A stretch of 64,000 nucleotides of DNA from Micromonospora sp. LH3U1 (GCF_028475105.1 NZ_CP116936.1:744001-808000); one strand, 5' to 3'. Numbered from the stretch's first letter, positions 46,308 to 56,462 are shown. Program-made: numbers and translations. The notes: a model not told the origin generated them from the sequence alone.

Positions 46308-48017
46308 TTATATCCACCGACCGTCGAGCCACATCCGGGACAGCCAGTCCGAGTACGGAATCAACCGCCCGACGAAGATCGGATAGAAGTACGCGAAGCA
46401 GAGCGCCACCAGCAGGACGTACGCCCCAGCCGCGACGCTGCCCACCAGTCGGCGTTCGTAACTCGGGTCGCCGGGCACCAGCGGCGCCACCTCACCCACG
46501 TCACCCCCGGCGGGGGCGATCAGCGCGCCCAGCACGTACACCACGGCCAGCACCAGGAACGGCAGCGCCGGGGCGGCGTAGAACGAGAACATCGTGCGGC
46601 CATCGAGGGCGAACCAGAACCAGGGCAGCAGCCCGGCCGCCACGCTGAGCAGGATCGCGCCGGCCCGCCAGTCCCGACGGGCCACGCCCAGCCAGACCAG
46701 CGCCACGAGGGCGGGCAGGAACGACCACCAGAGCAGCGGGGTGCCGAGCAGCAGGATCTCGGAGGCGCAGCTCGGCGCGCCGCAGGCGCCGTCACCGGAC
46801 CAGTGGAACGCCACCGGGCGACCCAGCAGCAACCACTGCCACGGCCACGACTGGTATTTGTGTGCATCGTCGAGCTGGGCGTGGAAACCGTACGCCGCAC
46901 GGTGGTATTCGAAGAGGTTGATCAGCGGACCGATCACCGGGCGGTCGCTGAGCGGGGCGCTCGGGTAGGCCGACGCGAGCCGGTAGTAGCCGTCGTCGGT
47001 GAGCAGCCAGCCCGACCAGGTGGCGAGATAGGTGCCCACCATGAGCACGCCGGCGAGCACCAGCCAGGGCAGCTCGTCGAGCAGGGCGTCCCGCCAGGGC
47101 CGGCGGACCCCCGCCGAGCGGCGGACACCGACCTCCCAGAGGAGCACCAGCAGCGCGAAGGCCGGAACGAAATACAGTGCGCTCCACTTCACCCCGCAGG
47201 CGCAGCCGAGCAGCACCCCGGCTGCCAACCGCCACCACGGCCAGGTGCGCCAACCGGTCGCCGGCCGGCCCGCACGGCCCGACTGGCTCGGGTCGAGCCC
47301 GTCGTCCAGCGCCCGCGCCCAGCGGCGTCGGCGGGCGTCCCGATCGAGCACCAACGCGCCGAACGCGGCCAGCACGAAGAACAGCAGGAAGATGTCGAGC
47401 AGCGCCGCGCGGGACAGCACCAGGTGGAAGCCGTCCAGGGCGAGCAGCAGGCCGGCCGCGCAGCCGAGCACCGTCGAGCGGAACATCCGTCGACCGATGC
47501 GGACCAGCAGCAACACCGACAGGGTGCCGACCACAGCCGCCGAGAACCGCCAGCCGAACTCCGGCGCGGTGGTGATCAGGTGCCCGGGGACCGAGACCTT
47601 GGAATCCGCGTCCTGATAGCCGAAGGCCCACTCGCCGAGGCCGATCAGCCACTTGCCCAGCGGCGGGTGCACCACGTACGACGGGCCGTTGTCCTTGTAG
47701 TTCCACTCGACGCCGCGGGTGATCAGCCCGTAGCCGTCCTTGGCGTAGTACGTCTCGTCGAAGATCTTGCCCTTCGGGCTGGACAGCCCGACGAAGCGCA
47801 GAATCGCCGCGATGGCCACCACCACCGCCGTGGCCAGCCAGGAGATGCGGTCCATCTGGGTGTCGACGGTGGCGAACCGTCGCCGGACCACGGCGGACAA
47901 ACCTCCGCCATCGGCGTGTGGCGCCGTTGGCTCCTGGTTGGTGCTGGGCTCGCCCGTCACCTCGACCATCCTGGTCGGGTCGGCGCTCGGGCTCTGCGCT
48001 GTCGACGCACTCGTCAC
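46308..48017 (-). CDS. pmt: Protein O-mannosyltransferase (PMT family, GT39)
   Basis: A 569-residue polytopic membrane glycosyltransferase with about eleven predicted helices. The signature IFDETYYAKDGYGL near residue 79 contains the acidic DE pair of the first extracytoplasmic loop; PPLGKWLIGLGEWAFG, RIGRRMFRSTVLGCAAGLLL and WSGWLLTDDGYYR follow. It transfers mannose from polyprenyl phosphate mannose to secreted proteins, as shown for M. tuberculosis Rv1002c and Streptomyces Pmt. GTG 48017 is chosen; the open frame upstream overlaps rsmI antisense. Divergent from rsmI by 85 bases, as in mycobacteria. Confidence 0.93.
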   Translation of the reverse strand: MTSASTAQSPSADPTRMVEVTGEPSTNQEPTAPHADGGGLSAVVRRRFATVDTQMDRISWLATAVVVAIAAILRFVGLSSPKGKIFDETYYAKDGYGLITRGVEWNYKDNGPSYVVHPPLGKWLIGLGEWAFGYQDADSKVSVPGHLITTAPEFGWRFSAAVVGTLSVLLLVRIGRRMFRSTVLGCAAGLLLALDGFHLVLSRAALLDIFLLFFVLAAFGALVLDRDARRRRWARALDDGLDPSQSGRAGRPATGWRTWPWWRLAAGVLLGCACGVKWSALYFVPAFALLVLLWEVGVRRSAGVRRPWRDALLDELPWLVLAGVLMVGTYLATWSGWLLTDDGYYRLASAYPSAPLSDRPVIGPLINLFEYHRAAYGFHAQLDDAHKYQSWPWQWLLLGRPVAFHWSGDGACGAPSCASEILLLGTPLLWWSFLPALVALVWLGVARRDWRAGAILLSVAAGLLPWFWFALDGRTMFSFYAAPALPFLVLAVVYVLGALIAPAGGDVGEVAPLVPGDPSYERRLVGSVAAGAYVLLVALCFAYFYPIFVGRLIPYSDWLSRMWLDGRWI

Positions 48018-48101
48018 CCGGCGATCGTAGGCTGCCAAGGTGTCTGGTGGCGTCCGTCGTCCCTGATACCGGTATTCGCAGTCGATGAAGGAGACGAATT
48101 C

Positions 48102-48950
48102 GTGGGTGAAATGTCCGAAGCTGGGCGCCTGATCCTGCTCGGTGCCCCGCTCGGCAACCCCGCCGACGCCTCGGCCCGGTTCCGGGAGGTGCTGATCAGC
48201 GCCGACGTGGTCGCGGCAGAGGACACTCGCCGGCTCACCCGGCTGGCCCGCGATCTCGACATCACTGTCGGTGGTCGAATCGTCTCCTACTTCGAGGGCA
48301 ACGAGGAGCGGCGAACCCCCGAACTGGTCGAGGTCATCCTCGGCGGGTACGTGGTGGCACTGGTCACCGACGGGGGGATGCCAAGCGTCTCCGACCCCGG
48401 CTACCGGCTGGTCCGGGCCGCGTTGGACGTCGGGGCACCGGTCACCGTCGCTCCCGGGCCGAGTGCGGTCACCACCGCGCTGGCGGTCTCCGGGCTGCCC
48501 TGCGACCGGTTCTGCTTCGAGGGCTTCCTGCCCCGGACCCCCGGCGCCCGCCGATCCCGGTTGCGGGCGCTCGCCGCCGAGGAGCGCACCCTGGTCTTCT
48601 TCGAGGCCCCGCACCGGATCGGTGCGGCGCTCACCGACCTGGCCGACACCTTCGGCGCGGAGCGGCCGGCCGCGCTCTGCCGTGAGCTCACCAAGACCTA
48701 CGAGGAGGTCATTCGCCGCCCCCTCGGCGAGCTGGCCCGGTGGGCCGCCGACGGCAACCCGCGCGGAGAGATCACCCTGGTGGTGGCCGGGGCGCCGGTG
48801 GAGGCCCCGGAACGCCCCGACGACGAGACCCTGCGCGCGGCGGTCGCCGAGCGGGAGGCCGCCGGCCGGTCCCGCCGGGACGCCATCACCGACGTCGCCA
48901 CCGAGTACGCGCTGCGCCGCCGGGACGTCTACACGATCGTGCACAGCTGA
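48102..48950 (+). CDS. rsmI: 16S rRNA (cytidine-1402 2'-O)-methyltransferase
   Basis: A 282-residue tetrapyrrole-methylase-fold rRNA methyltransferase. Motifs are LGAPLGNPADAS near the N-terminus, AEDTRR near residue 36, EGNEERRTPELV near 65, VTDGGMPSVSDPGYRLV near 88 and PGPSAVTTALAVSGLP near 117, plus FEGFLPR. It modifies C1402 in the ribosomal decoding centre. GTG 48102 is favoured over ATG 48111 because AAGGAGA is 8 bases upstream. Divergent from the O-mannosyltransferase gene. Confidence 0.95.
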   Translation: MGEMSEAGRLILLGAPLGNPADASARFREVLISADVVAAEDTRRLTRLARDLDITVGGRIVSYFEGNEERRTPELVEVILGGYVVALVTDGGMPSVSDPGYRLVRAALDVGAPVTVAPGPSAVTTALAVSGLPCDRFCFEGFLPRTPGARRSRLRALAAEERTLVFFEAPHRIGAALTDLADTFGAERPAALCRELTKTYEEVIRRPLGELARWAADGNPRGEITLVVAGAPVEAPERPDDETLRAAVAEREAAGRSRRDAITDVATEYALRRRDVYTIVHS

Positions 48951-48975
48951 CCGAACCTCTCGGCGGCGGTGCGGC

Positions 48976-50031
48976 TCACCAGGCGGCGACCAGGAAGCCG
49001 ACGGTGATCAGCACCGGACCGCCGATGGCGGTGGCCACCGCCCAGCGGCGGTGTCGGCGGCCGGGTAGCCGGGCCGACCCGGTCCACCGGACGATGCCGG
49101 CGGTGCAGCCCAGCACCACCAGCAGTCCGGGCAGCCAGTGCAGGTGCCGGTCCACGCCGACGTCCGCGTACGCGGTGCCGCCGTCCGGGCCGGTCATCCG
49201 TGCCGGTAACGGCGTCCCGGGAGCGTCGCCTCCGGCGAGCACACCGCTGACCCGTACACCGTGCGCGATGAACCGCCCGTCCTCCGCCGTGAAGATCCCC
49301 CGGCACCGCTGGGTGAGCCCGCCGCCGGTGCAGTCGTCGATCACCACCGTGCCCGCCCGGGCGTGCCCGACCGCGAGCCAGAACGGGCCGGCGCTGACCC
49401 AGGCGAAGAAGGCGGTGGCCAGGCTCAACGCCACCAGCGCGGCGAGCCCGGGCAGCGGATCCGGCGGTGGGACCGTACGGCCCGGTGCCCGGCGCCACGC
49501 CCAGGGGGAGCGGCGATCCCGCTCCGGCGCCGGGTCCTTCCGGACCGGGGTGCCGTCCCAGTGCACCTGCTCGATCGGTGCCCAGAAGACCACGTCGTCG
49601 GGCGTGTCGCCGTCGGGCCGGCGGCGCCGGCGGCTCTGCTGGCGTACCGGTACTCGACGCGGCACCGCGTCCACCGGCGCCCCGGTGGTCGGCTCCACCT
49701 CGACGGCCACCTCGACGGCTTCTGCGGTGGGCTCCGCGGCGGCGGATGCCGAGCCGACCGTCAGGCCTGGTGAGCCGGGCCGGGCCGGGCTGGGTACGGG
49801 TGCCGCCGGGGTCGGACGGGCCGGAGTGGGCGGCGGCGCGGCCGGCGTGGGCCGGGCCGGGGTGGCGGCGATCTCTCCCGGACCGCTGCGCCTCGGCGCG
49901 GTCGCTCGTCCCGACGGCGTGGCCTGCTGCTCCTCTGGCCGGTCGACGGCAGGCCCGGGGGAGGGGCTCGGTCGTAGGGTGGGACGGTCCTCGTGGTCCC
50001 GCGCCGCTCGTCTGCCAGTCACGACGTTCAT
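48976..50031 (-). CDS. Membrane protein with long Pro-rich cytoplasmic region
   Basis: A 351-residue protein of unknown function. The first 170 residues are Pro/Ala/Arg-rich and disordered (TPARPTPAAPPP repeats), followed by a basic stretch QQSRRRRRPDGDTPDDVVFW. Three membrane helices lie in the second half (about 215-240, GLAALVALSLATAFFAWV; 295-315, GLLVVLGCTAGIV; 330-350, IGGPVLITVGFLVAAW), with an extracytoplasmic loop containing VIDDCTGGGLTQRC whose two cysteines may form a disulfide. Start ATG 50031. It converges with rsmI and is divergent from metG. Confidence 0.8.
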   Translation of the reverse strand: MNVVTGRRAARDHEDRPTLRPSPSPGPAVDRPEEQQATPSGRATAPRRSGPGEIAATPARPTPAAPPPTPARPTPAAPVPSPARPGSPGLTVGSASAAAEPTAEAVEVAVEVEPTTGAPVDAVPRRVPVRQQSRRRRRPDGDTPDDVVFWAPIEQVHWDGTPVRKDPAPERDRRSPWAWRRAPGRTVPPPDPLPGLAALVALSLATAFFAWVSAGPFWLAVGHARAGTVVIDDCTGGGLTQRCRGIFTAEDGRFIAHGVRVSGVLAGGDAPGTPLPARMTGPDGGTAYADVGVDRHLHWLPGLLVVLGCTAGIVRWTGSARLPGRRHRRWAVATAIGGPVLITVGFLVAAW

Positions 50032-50180
50032 TGCACACCGGTCCGGGAGGCGGAACGGGCAGCTGAGCCGCGTGTCGGCGACAAATCGGACCATTGGTTG
50101 GGGTGCTCGGCCCGGTCCGCCGCCCCGGCACCCCCTATTGGTTCGCGGACGCCCCGGACGGGTCACTAGGCTTGCTGCTC

Positions 50181-51983
50181 ATGAGTCATGTTCTCGCGGC
50201 AGTGGCCTGGCCGTACGCCAACGGCCCCCGCCACATCGGCCACGTATCCGGTTTCGGCGTTCCCTCCGACGTCTTCGCCCGGTACATGCGGATGGCCGGT
50301 CACGACGTGCTCATGGTCTCCGGCACCGACGAGCACGGCACCCCGATCCAGGTGCAGGCCGACGCCGACGGGGTGACCCCGCGCGAGCTGGCCGACCGGT
50401 ACAACAGGGTGATCGTCGAGGACCTGCACGGCCTCGGTCTCACCTACGACCTGTTCACCCGCACCACCACCCGCAACCACTACGCGGTGGTGCAGGAACT
50501 GTTCGAGGGGATGTACCGCAACGGCTACATCGTGCCGAAGACCACCATGGGCGCCATCTCCCCGTCCACCGGGCGCACCCTGCCCGACCGGTACATCGAG
50601 GGCACCTGCCCGATCTGCGGGTACGACAGCGCCCGCGGCGACCAGTGTGACAACTGCGGCAACCAGCTCGACCCGATCGACCTGATCGACCCGAAGTCGC
50701 GGATCAACGGGGAGACCCCGAAGTTCATCGAGACCGAGCACTTCTTCCTGGACCTACCCGCCCTGGCCGACGTGCTGCGGCAATGGCTGGACACCCGGGA
50801 GGGGTGGCGGCCCAACGTGCTGCGGTTTTCCCGCAACCTGCTCGACGACCTCCAGCCCCGGGCGATCACCCGTGACCTGGAGTGGGGCGTACCGATCCCG
50901 CTGGACGGCTGGCGCGACCGGCCGGACAAGCGGATCTACGTCTGGTTCGACGCGGTGATCGGCTACCTGTCCGCCTCGATCGAGTGGGCTCGCCGCTCCG
51001 GCGACCCCGAGGCGTGGCGGAAGTACTGGTCCGCCGACGGCGACGGTAAGGACGCCCGGTCCTACTACTTCATGGGCAAGGACAACATCGTCTTCCACTC
51101 GGTGATCTGGCCGGCGCTGCTCTCCGGATACTCCGGCGAGGGCTCCCGCGACGGTGAGCCGGGCGAGCTGGGTCGGCTCAACCTGCCCACCGAGGTGGTC
51201 TCCAGCGAGTACCTGACCATGGAGGGGCGAAAGTTCTCCTCGTCCCGCAAGGTGGTCATCTACGTTCGCGACTTCCTGGAGCGCTACGACGCCGACGCGC
51301 TGCGCTACTTCATCGCCGCCGCCGGCCCGGAGAGCAACGACACCGACTTCACCTGGGCCGAGTTCCTCCGCCGCAACAACGACGAGCTGGTCGCCGGCTG
51401 GGGCAACCTGGTCAACCGGTCCGTCTCGATGGCGGCGAAGAACTTCGGGGCGATCCCGCCGGTCGACCCGGCCGGGCTCACCGAAGCCGACGAGGCGTTG
51501 CTCGCGGTGGCCCGCGCCGGGTTCACCACGGTCGGCGACCTGATCGGCCGGCACCGGCAGAAGCAGGCGATCGGTGAGGCCATGAAGGTGGTCGCCGAGG
51601 CCAACAAGTACCTCTCCGAGCAGGCGCCGTGGAAGCTCAAGGACGAGGCGGACAAGCCTCGGATGGGCACCATCCTGCACGTCGCCCTCCAGGTGATCAG
51701 CGACGCCAACACGCTGCTCACCCCGTTCCTGCCGCACTCCGCGCAGCAGGTGCACGAGCTGCTCGGCGGCACCGGTGTGCACGCGCCGATGCCGGTCATC
51801 GAGCAGGTCGACGACCTGGACGGCGGTCCGGCGTACCCGGTGCTCACCGGGGACTACACCGTCGGCGCGCGCTGGGAGTCGGTGGCGCTGGAGGCGGGCC
51901 GGCCGCTGGCGGTGCCGAAGCCGGTGTTCCGCAAGCTCGACCCGTCGATCGTCGACGAGGAGCTGGCCCGGCTGGCCGACTGA
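50181..51983 (+). CDS. metG: Methionyl-tRNA synthetase
   Basis: A 600-residue class Ia synthetase. The HIGH motif is HIGHVSGFG near residue 18; the zinc knuckle is [18 protein letters not shown] near 143; the KMSKS loop appears as RKFSSSRK near 352, the KFSSSR variant usual in actinobacteria; [12 protein letters not shown] follows. The C-terminal anticodon-binding helical domain is complete, and no EMAP-like extension is present. ATG 50181 is the natural start. The gene keeps the conserved order before tatD, rsmA and ispE, with one unknown gene inserted. Confidence 0.97.
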   Translation: MSHVLAAVAWPYANGPRHIGHVSGFGVPSDVFARYMRMAGHDVLMVSGTDEHGTPIQVQADADGVTPRELADRYNRVIVEDLHGLGLTYDLFTRTTTRNHYAVVQELFEGMYRNGYIVPKTTMGAISPSTGRTLPDRYIEGTCPICGYDSARGDQCDNCGNQLDPIDLIDPKSRINGETPKFIETEHFFLDLPALADVLRQWLDTREGWRPNVLRFSRNLLDDLQPRAITRDLEWGVPIPLDGWRDRPDKRIYVWFDAVIGYLSASIEWARRSGDPEAWRKYWSADGDGKDARSYYFMGKDNIVFHSVIWPALLSGYSGEGSRDGEPGELGRLNLPTEVVSSEYLTMEGRKFSSSRKVVIYVRDFLERYDADALRYFIAAAGPESNDTDFTWAEFLRRNNDELVAGWGNLVNRSVSMAAKNFGAIPPVDPAGLTEADEALLAVARAGFTTVGDLIGRHRQKQAIGEAMKVVAEANKYLSEQAPWKLKDEADKPRMGTILHVALQVISDANTLLTPFLPHSAQQVHELLGGTGVHAPMPVIEQVDDLDGGPAYPVLTGDYTVGARWESVALEAGRPLAVPKPVFRKLDPSIVDEELARLAD

Positions 51984-51994
51984 ACGCACGACGG

Positions 51995-52024
51995 GCGCGG
52001 CGGCAGGGTGCCCTGCCGCCGCGC
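51995..52024. terminator. Bidirectional hairpin terminator after metG
   Basis: A perfect 14-bp stem (GCGCGGCGGCAGGG with its complement) with a minimal loop lies between the metG stop (51983) and the convergent gene end at 52029. Confidence 0.75.
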
Positions 52025-52028
52025 GACG

Positions 52029-53276
52029 TCACATCGCGTATCGGGTGTCCATCACCTGGTCGTCGGTCACCTCGGGGCCCGGTGCCCAGGCCTCGTAGAC
52101 GCCGCGTTCGTGGCACTGCGCGCCAGTCGTGATCACCGCGTCCGGGTTCGGGTAGCGCAGTCGCATCCGCAGCCAACCGGCCTCCTCCCGCAGCACCAGG
52201 CACGGCACGCCCCGCCACTGGGCGAACCGGAGCCGGCGGGCCACCGCACTCACCGGGTAACGGGCCGCCCGGGTCATCGCCAGCACCCGGAACCCGCCGG
52301 GCAGGTCGGCCACCGCCTCGTACTCGTTGTCGCCGTGCACGCCGACCAGTTGGGTGGAGCGCGGCGTGTCCCCGTTCGGCACGTACTCCTGGTCCGGGGA
52401 GAGGCCCGGCACCGCGGCGAGCAGGTGCCGCCACTGCGGGCCCACCATCCGCAGCCACCCGCGCTGCTCGGCCTGGTAGGTGTAGAGCACCACCTCCGCC
52501 CCGTCCGCCGGGTAGGCGAGCAGGGCGGCGTTCGCCGGCATCGGCAGGTCGGCGAAGTCCCGGGTGATGAACTCCGGGATGAGCTGACCGTTGCTCGGCA
52601 CGAAGCCCGTCCCCAGCACCGGCGCACCGAGCCGGTCCCGGGATCCCAGCGCGGTCAGGCCGCGGTGTGCCTCGCCAACCGGCACGTCGTAGTCGCCCGG
52701 GTCGGACGCCCGCCAGCGCAGCGCGTACGCCACATCCATGCCGTCCCGGCCGACCTCACCGTCGGTGCGCAGCACCGTCGTCGCCGCCGGCGTACGCAGA
52801 TGCGCCACATCGTGCTCGCGGTAGCAGAAGCCGTGCGGCAGCCAACCCCGTACGTACCCGGCGAGCTGTCGGGCGGAGAGCACCTTCACCATTCGGGTGC
52901 CGCGCCGCACCACCGCCGACGCGCGTGCCACCGCCAGCATCGGGTCACCCGCCGTGGCCGGCTGCTGGCTGAGCTGGTGCAGGTACGCCCAACCCCGCTC
53001 GCGGTGCGCGGGCATCATCAGCGGCGTCTCCGGCTCGTCGGCCGGCTCCGTCGCCCCGTGCACAGCGGTCACTTCGGTGACGTGCACGAATCGGCGCCAC
53101 GGCAGGGCGCTGCCCGGGCGGGGCGCCCACTCGAAGCCGGCCACCTCGTCGGCGCTGAACAGCTCGTAGGCGGCGCCTCGGGCGATCTCCTCGGCCGGGT
53201 AGACGCCGCCCTCGAACGCCACGTGCAGCCCGGTACGTTCGCCGGCGGTGTCGCCGACCTGGGGAATGACGCTCAT
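52029..53276 (-). CDS. Hypothetical protein, 415 aa, unknown family
   Basis: I do not recognise this protein. It is soluble, mixed alpha/beta and without signal peptide or membrane segment. Notable sequences are HVAFEGGVYPAEEIARGAAYELF, GFEWAPRPGSALPWRRFVHV, LHQLSQQPATAGDPMLAVARAS and a tail with YPNPDAVITTGAQCHERGVYEAWAPG. The absence of known enzyme motifs suggests a lineage-specific protein. ATG 53276 is chosen; GTG 53342 would add an unlikely 22-residue lead. It is inserted between metG and tatD, which are neighbours in many actinobacteria. Confidence 0.8.
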   Translation of the reverse strand: MSVIPQVGDTAGERTGLHVAFEGGVYPAEEIARGAAYELFSADEVAGFEWAPRPGSALPWRRFVHVTEVTAVHGATEPADEPETPLMMPAHRERGWAYLHQLSQQPATAGDPMLAVARASAVVRRGTRMVKVLSARQLAGYVRGWLPHGFCYREHDVAHLRTPAATTVLRTDGEVGRDGMDVAYALRWRASDPGDYDVPVGEAHRGLTALGSRDRLGAPVLGTGFVPSNGQLIPEFITRDFADLPMPANAALLAYPADGAEVVLYTYQAEQRGWLRMVGPQWRHLLAAVPGLSPDQEYVPNGDTPRSTQLVGVHGDNEYEAVADLPGGFRVLAMTRAARYPVSAVARRLRFAQWRGVPCLVLREEAGWLRMRLRYPNPDAVITTGAQCHERGVYEAWAPGPEVTDDQVMDTRYAM

Positions 53277-53510
53277 GCCGTCACCTCCCTCTGCTCGGTG
53301 AGATGGGGGTCGGCACGCTGTCGCGTCGGCCCGGTGGCGCACTGAGTCCGCTCATTGCCAGCACTCCGCTCCGCCCCGTGCCGTCGCTGCTGTGCCTGCC
53401 GGTTCGCTCGCTGCGCTCGCTCGATGGCGACGGTAGAGTCGCGCGGCGTAGTCGAGGTGAACGTCGGGTGGCGGGCAGATGGCCAGGCCCGGTGTGTGAT
53501 GCTGTCGCTG

Positions 53511-54398
53511 ATGAGCGAGCCCACTGAATCCCGCCGAGAGCGTGCCGCCCGGCGGGCCGGAGAGTTTCCGCCCGCCCCCGAGCCGCTGCCCCGGCCGGTG
53601 CTGGACAGCCACACGCACCTGGACATCACGGTCAGTGAGGCCGGTGTGCCTGGCGGCGGTCCGGCCGACGACCCGGTTGCCGTGGCCATCGCGCTGGCGA
53701 CGAAGGTCGGCGTGGACCGGCTGGTCCAGGTGGGGGTGGACGTCGCCTCCTCGCGGTGGGGCGCGGAGACCGCCGACCGGTATCCCGCCGTGCTGGCCAC
53801 CGTGGCGCTACACCCCAACGAGGCGCCTGGGCTGACCGACCTCGACGAGGCGTTGCGGGAGATCGAGTCGCTCGCCGCCCGCGACCGGGTCCGGGGGATC
53901 GGCGAGACCGGGATGGACTTCTTCCGTACCGGGGACGAGGGGCGTGCCGCCCAGGAGGAGAGCTTCCGGGCGCACATCGCCATCGCCAAGCGGTATGGCA
54001 AGGCGCTGGTCATCCACGACCGGGACGCGCACGCCGACGTTCTGCGGATCCTCGACGACGAGGGCGCTCCCGACCGGGTGGTGCTGCACTGTTTCTCCGG
54101 TGACGCCGACTTCGCCCGCGAGTGCGTCCGCCGGGGCTTCCTGCTCAGCTTCGCCGGCACCCTCACCTTCGGCAGTGCCACCGCGTTGCGCGAGGCAGCC
54201 GCGCTCACCCCCGTGGACCAGATCCTGGTGGAGACCGACGCCCCGTACCTCACCCCGATGCCGCACCGTGGCCGGCCGAACGCCTCGTACCTGATCCCGC
54301 TCACCGTCCGCGCGCTCGCCGCGACCACCGGCACCGACCTGGACGAGCTGTGCGCGGCCATCTCCGCCACCGGCGACCGGGCGTTCGGCCCGTGGTGA
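53511..54398 (+). CDS. tatD: TatD-family DNase/hydrolase
   Basis: A 295-residue metal-dependent hydrolase. Metal ligands are seen in [10 protein letters not shown] (residue 26 onward), the Glu in [10 protein letters not shown] near 130, [13 protein letters not shown] near 163, VLHCFSGD near 190 and [15 protein letters not shown] near 243. TatD proteins have 3'-5' exonuclease activity and are linked to DNA repair or D-aminoacyl deacylation. ATG 53511 is used; ATG 53499 is also in frame. The next gene, rsmA, starts 46 bases on, with no room for the rpfB gene that stands here in mycobacteria. Confidence 0.94.
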   Translation: MSEPTESRRERAARRAGEFPPAPEPLPRPVLDSHTHLDITVSEAGVPGGGPADDPVAVAIALATKVGVDRLVQVGVDVASSRWGAETADRYPAVLATVALHPNEAPGLTDLDEALREIESLAARDRVRGIGETGMDFFRTGDEGRAAQEESFRAHIAIAKRYGKALVIHDRDAHADVLRILDDEGAPDRVVLHCFSGDADFARECVRRGFLLSFAGTLTFGSATALREAAALTPVDQILVETDAPYLTPMPHRGRPNASYLIPLTVRALAATTGTDLDELCAAISATGDRAFGPW

Positions 54399-54444
54399 GC
54401 CCGGCCCGACGGTCGGCCCCGACGCCGCCGCTACGCTGCCAGCC

Positions 54445-55314
54445 ATGAGCGGTCTCCTCGGCCCGGTGGAGATCCGGGAACTCGCCGCCCGGCTGGGCGT
54501 CGCGCCCACCAAGAAGCTGGGCCAGAACTTCGTGCACGACCCGAACACCGTGCGCCGGATCGTCACCGCCGCCGGTCTGACCCCGGACGACGTGGTGCTG
54601 GAGGTTGGGCCGGGGCTCGGCTCGCTGACGCTCGGGCTGCTGCCGGTCGCCGGGCACGTGCACGCCGTGGAGATCGACCCGGTGCTCGCCGGTGCGCTGC
54701 CGGAGACCGTCGCGCGGCACGCCGGGGCGGACGCCGGTCGGCTCACCGTGCACCGCGCCGACGCGTTGCGGATCGACGCCTCCGAGCTGGGCGACCCGCC
54801 GCCGACCGCGCTGGTGGCGAACCTGCCCTACAACGTGGCCGTGCCCGTGGTGCTGAGCCTGCTCGCCGTGCTGCCCACCCTGCGGCAGGGCCTGGTGATG
54901 GTGCAGAAGGAGGTCGCCGACCGGCTCGTCGCCGGTCCGGGCTCCAAGGTGTACGGCATCCCGTCGGTCAAACTCGCCTGGTACGCCCACGCCCGGGGCG
55001 CCGGTCGGGTCCCCCCGAACGTGTTCTGGCCGGTGCCCAACGTCGACTCCGGTCTGGTCGCCTTCACCTGCCACGAACCACCCCGGCTCGACGTACCCCG
55101 GGAGCGGGTCTTCGCCGTGGTCGACGCGGCGTTCGCGCAGCGGCGCAAGACGCTGCGCGCCGCGCTGGCCGGCTGGGCCGGCGGCCCGGACCGGGCCGCC
55201 GCCGCGCTCACCGCGGCCGGCGTCGACCCCGGCGCCCGGGGGGAGTCACTGACCGTCGAGCAGTTCGCCGCCATCGCCGCGTCGGCTCCGGTCGGTACGC
55301 CGGCCGCAAAGTAG
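54445..55314 (+). CDS. rsmA: 16S rRNA dimethyladenosine transferase (KsgA)
   Basis: A 289-residue enzyme that dimethylates A1518 and A1519 of 16S rRNA. The S-adenosylmethionine site includes [12 protein letters not shown] (residue 27), [15 protein letters not shown] (near 55), [11 protein letters not shown] and the catalytic NLPYNVAVP near 131. The C-terminal domain has [12 protein letters not shown]. The gene keeps the conserved position before ispE and after tatD. ATG 54445 start. Confidence 0.96.
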   Translation: MSGLLGPVEIRELAARLGVAPTKKLGQNFVHDPNTVRRIVTAAGLTPDDVVLEVGPGLGSLTLGLLPVAGHVHAVEIDPVLAGALPETVARHAGADAGRLTVHRADALRIDASELGDPPPTALVANLPYNVAVPVVLSLLAVLPTLRQGLVMVQKEVADRLVAGPGSKVYGIPSVKLAWYAHARGAGRVPPNVFWPVPNVDSGLVAFTCHEPPRLDVPRERVFAVVDAAFAQRRKTLRAALAGWAGGPDRAAAALTAAGVDPGARGESLTVEQFAAIAASAPVGTPAAK

Positions 55315-55323
55315 GCTGACGCC

Positions 55324-55395
55324 GTGCCCGCCGAGGAGTTGACCTTGACCAAGCCGTCCTACATTCGTCTGCACGTGCGGGACCTCACCCCGTGA
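55324..55395 (+). CDS. Possible 23-residue minigene coupled to ispE
   Basis: GTG 55324 opens a 23-codon frame (LTLTKPSYIRLHVRDLTP at its end) whose TGA overlaps the ispE start as GTGA. It lies alone in the rsmA-ispE gap and could bring ribosomes to ispE, which has no good ribosome site of its own. It may also be a remnant. Low confidence. Confidence 0.35.
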   Translation: MPAEELTLTKPSYIRLHVRDLTP

Positions 55396-56342
55396 CCGAG
55401 GCCTGGCGACCGGACGACGAGGACGAGCGACGCGGCGCCCTCGGGCCGGTGCGGGTCCGGGTGCCCGCGAAGGTCAATCTGCACCTCGGGGTGGGCCCGC
55501 TGCGCCGCGACGGCTACCACGAGCTGAACACGATCTACCAGGCCATCTCGATCTACGACGAGCTGACCGCCCGTCGGGGCGACACCCTCGCCCTGACCAT
55601 GGAGGGCGAGGGCACCGGCGAGCTGGCGTTGGACGACACCAACCTGGTGATCCGCGCGGCGCACGCCCTCGCCGGGTACGCGGGAGTGTTGCCGCACGCC
55701 CGCCTGCACCTGCGAAAGCGGATCCCGCTCGCCGGTGGGCTGGCCGGCGGCAGCGCCGACGCGGCCGCCGCGCTGGTGGCCTGCGACGCGCTCTGGGGCA
55801 CCGGGCTGTCCCGCGACGAGCTGGCTGGGATCGCCGCGGACCTCGGCTCCGACGTCCCGTTCCTGATCTACGGTGGCACCGCGCTGGGCACCGGCCGGGG
55901 TGAGGCGATCAGCCCGGTGCTGGTCCGCCCCATCTCCTGGCACTGGGTGGTGGCGATCGCCGACAGCGGCCTCTCCACCCCGGCCGCGTACCGGGAGTTG
56001 GATCGGCTCCGCGACGCCGGGACCGCTGGTGCCCCGCTGGGCAGCACCGACGCGTTGCTGGGCGCGTTGCGCCAGCGCGACCCTCGGGTGCTCGCCCGTA
56101 CGCTCGGCAACGACCTCCAGGACGCCGCGCTGGCGATGCGTCCGGCGCTGGCCGACACCCTCAAGGCTGGTGAAGCCGCTGGTGCCCTTACCGGCATCGT
56201 GTCCGGCTCTGGCCCGACCTGCGTGTTTCTCGCCGCCGACGCTGCCGCCGCGGAGCGGATCGCCGCCGAGTTGACCGCCGCGGGCGTGTGCCGGGAGGCG
56301 CGGGTCGCGCACGGTCCGGTCGCTGGCGCCCGCGTCGGCTGA
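55392..56342 (+). CDS. ispE: 4-diphosphocytidyl-2-C-methyl-D-erythritol kinase
   Basis: A 316-residue GHMP kinase of the MEP isoprenoid pathway. Motifs are VRVPAKVNLHLGVGPLRRDG near residue 20, the ATP loop PLAGGLAGGSADAAAAL near 113 and SGSGPTCVFLAA near 277. The enzyme phosphorylates CDP-methylerythritol. GTG 55392 is the start, overlapping the stop of a 23-codon frame. Followed 120 bases later by the ABC-F gene. Confidence 0.95.
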   Translation: MTEAWRPDDEDERRGALGPVRVRVPAKVNLHLGVGPLRRDGYHELNTIYQAISIYDELTARRGDTLALTMEGEGTGELALDDTNLVIRAAHALAGYAGVLPHARLHLRKRIPLAGGLAGGSADAAAALVACDALWGTGLSRDELAGIAADLGSDVPFLIYGGTALGTGRGEAISPVLVRPISWHWVVAIADSGLSTPAAYRELDRLRDAGTAGAPLGSTDALLGALRQRDPRVLARTLGNDLQDAALAMRPALADTLKAGEAAGALTGIVSGSGPTCVFLAADAAAAERIAAELTAAGVCREARVAHGPVAGARVG

Positions 56343-56462
56343 CCGCGCGTCCCACCAGGCCTGTGCCCGCGCGGCGCGGGCTTCCGGGGCGTCCGCGTAC
56401 CCTTGGGCCAGGCGTCCAGGTGCCCGCCGGCACCCGGACGCCTTGATCATGAAGGGTGGAAC

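Noticed and set aside
45972..48950. A 992-codon plus-strand frame
   Set aside because: It is antisense to the O-mannosyltransferase gene for most of its length and ends in the rsmI frame. Its N-terminal 700 residues are Arg/Gln/Pro-rich GC-shadow sequence.
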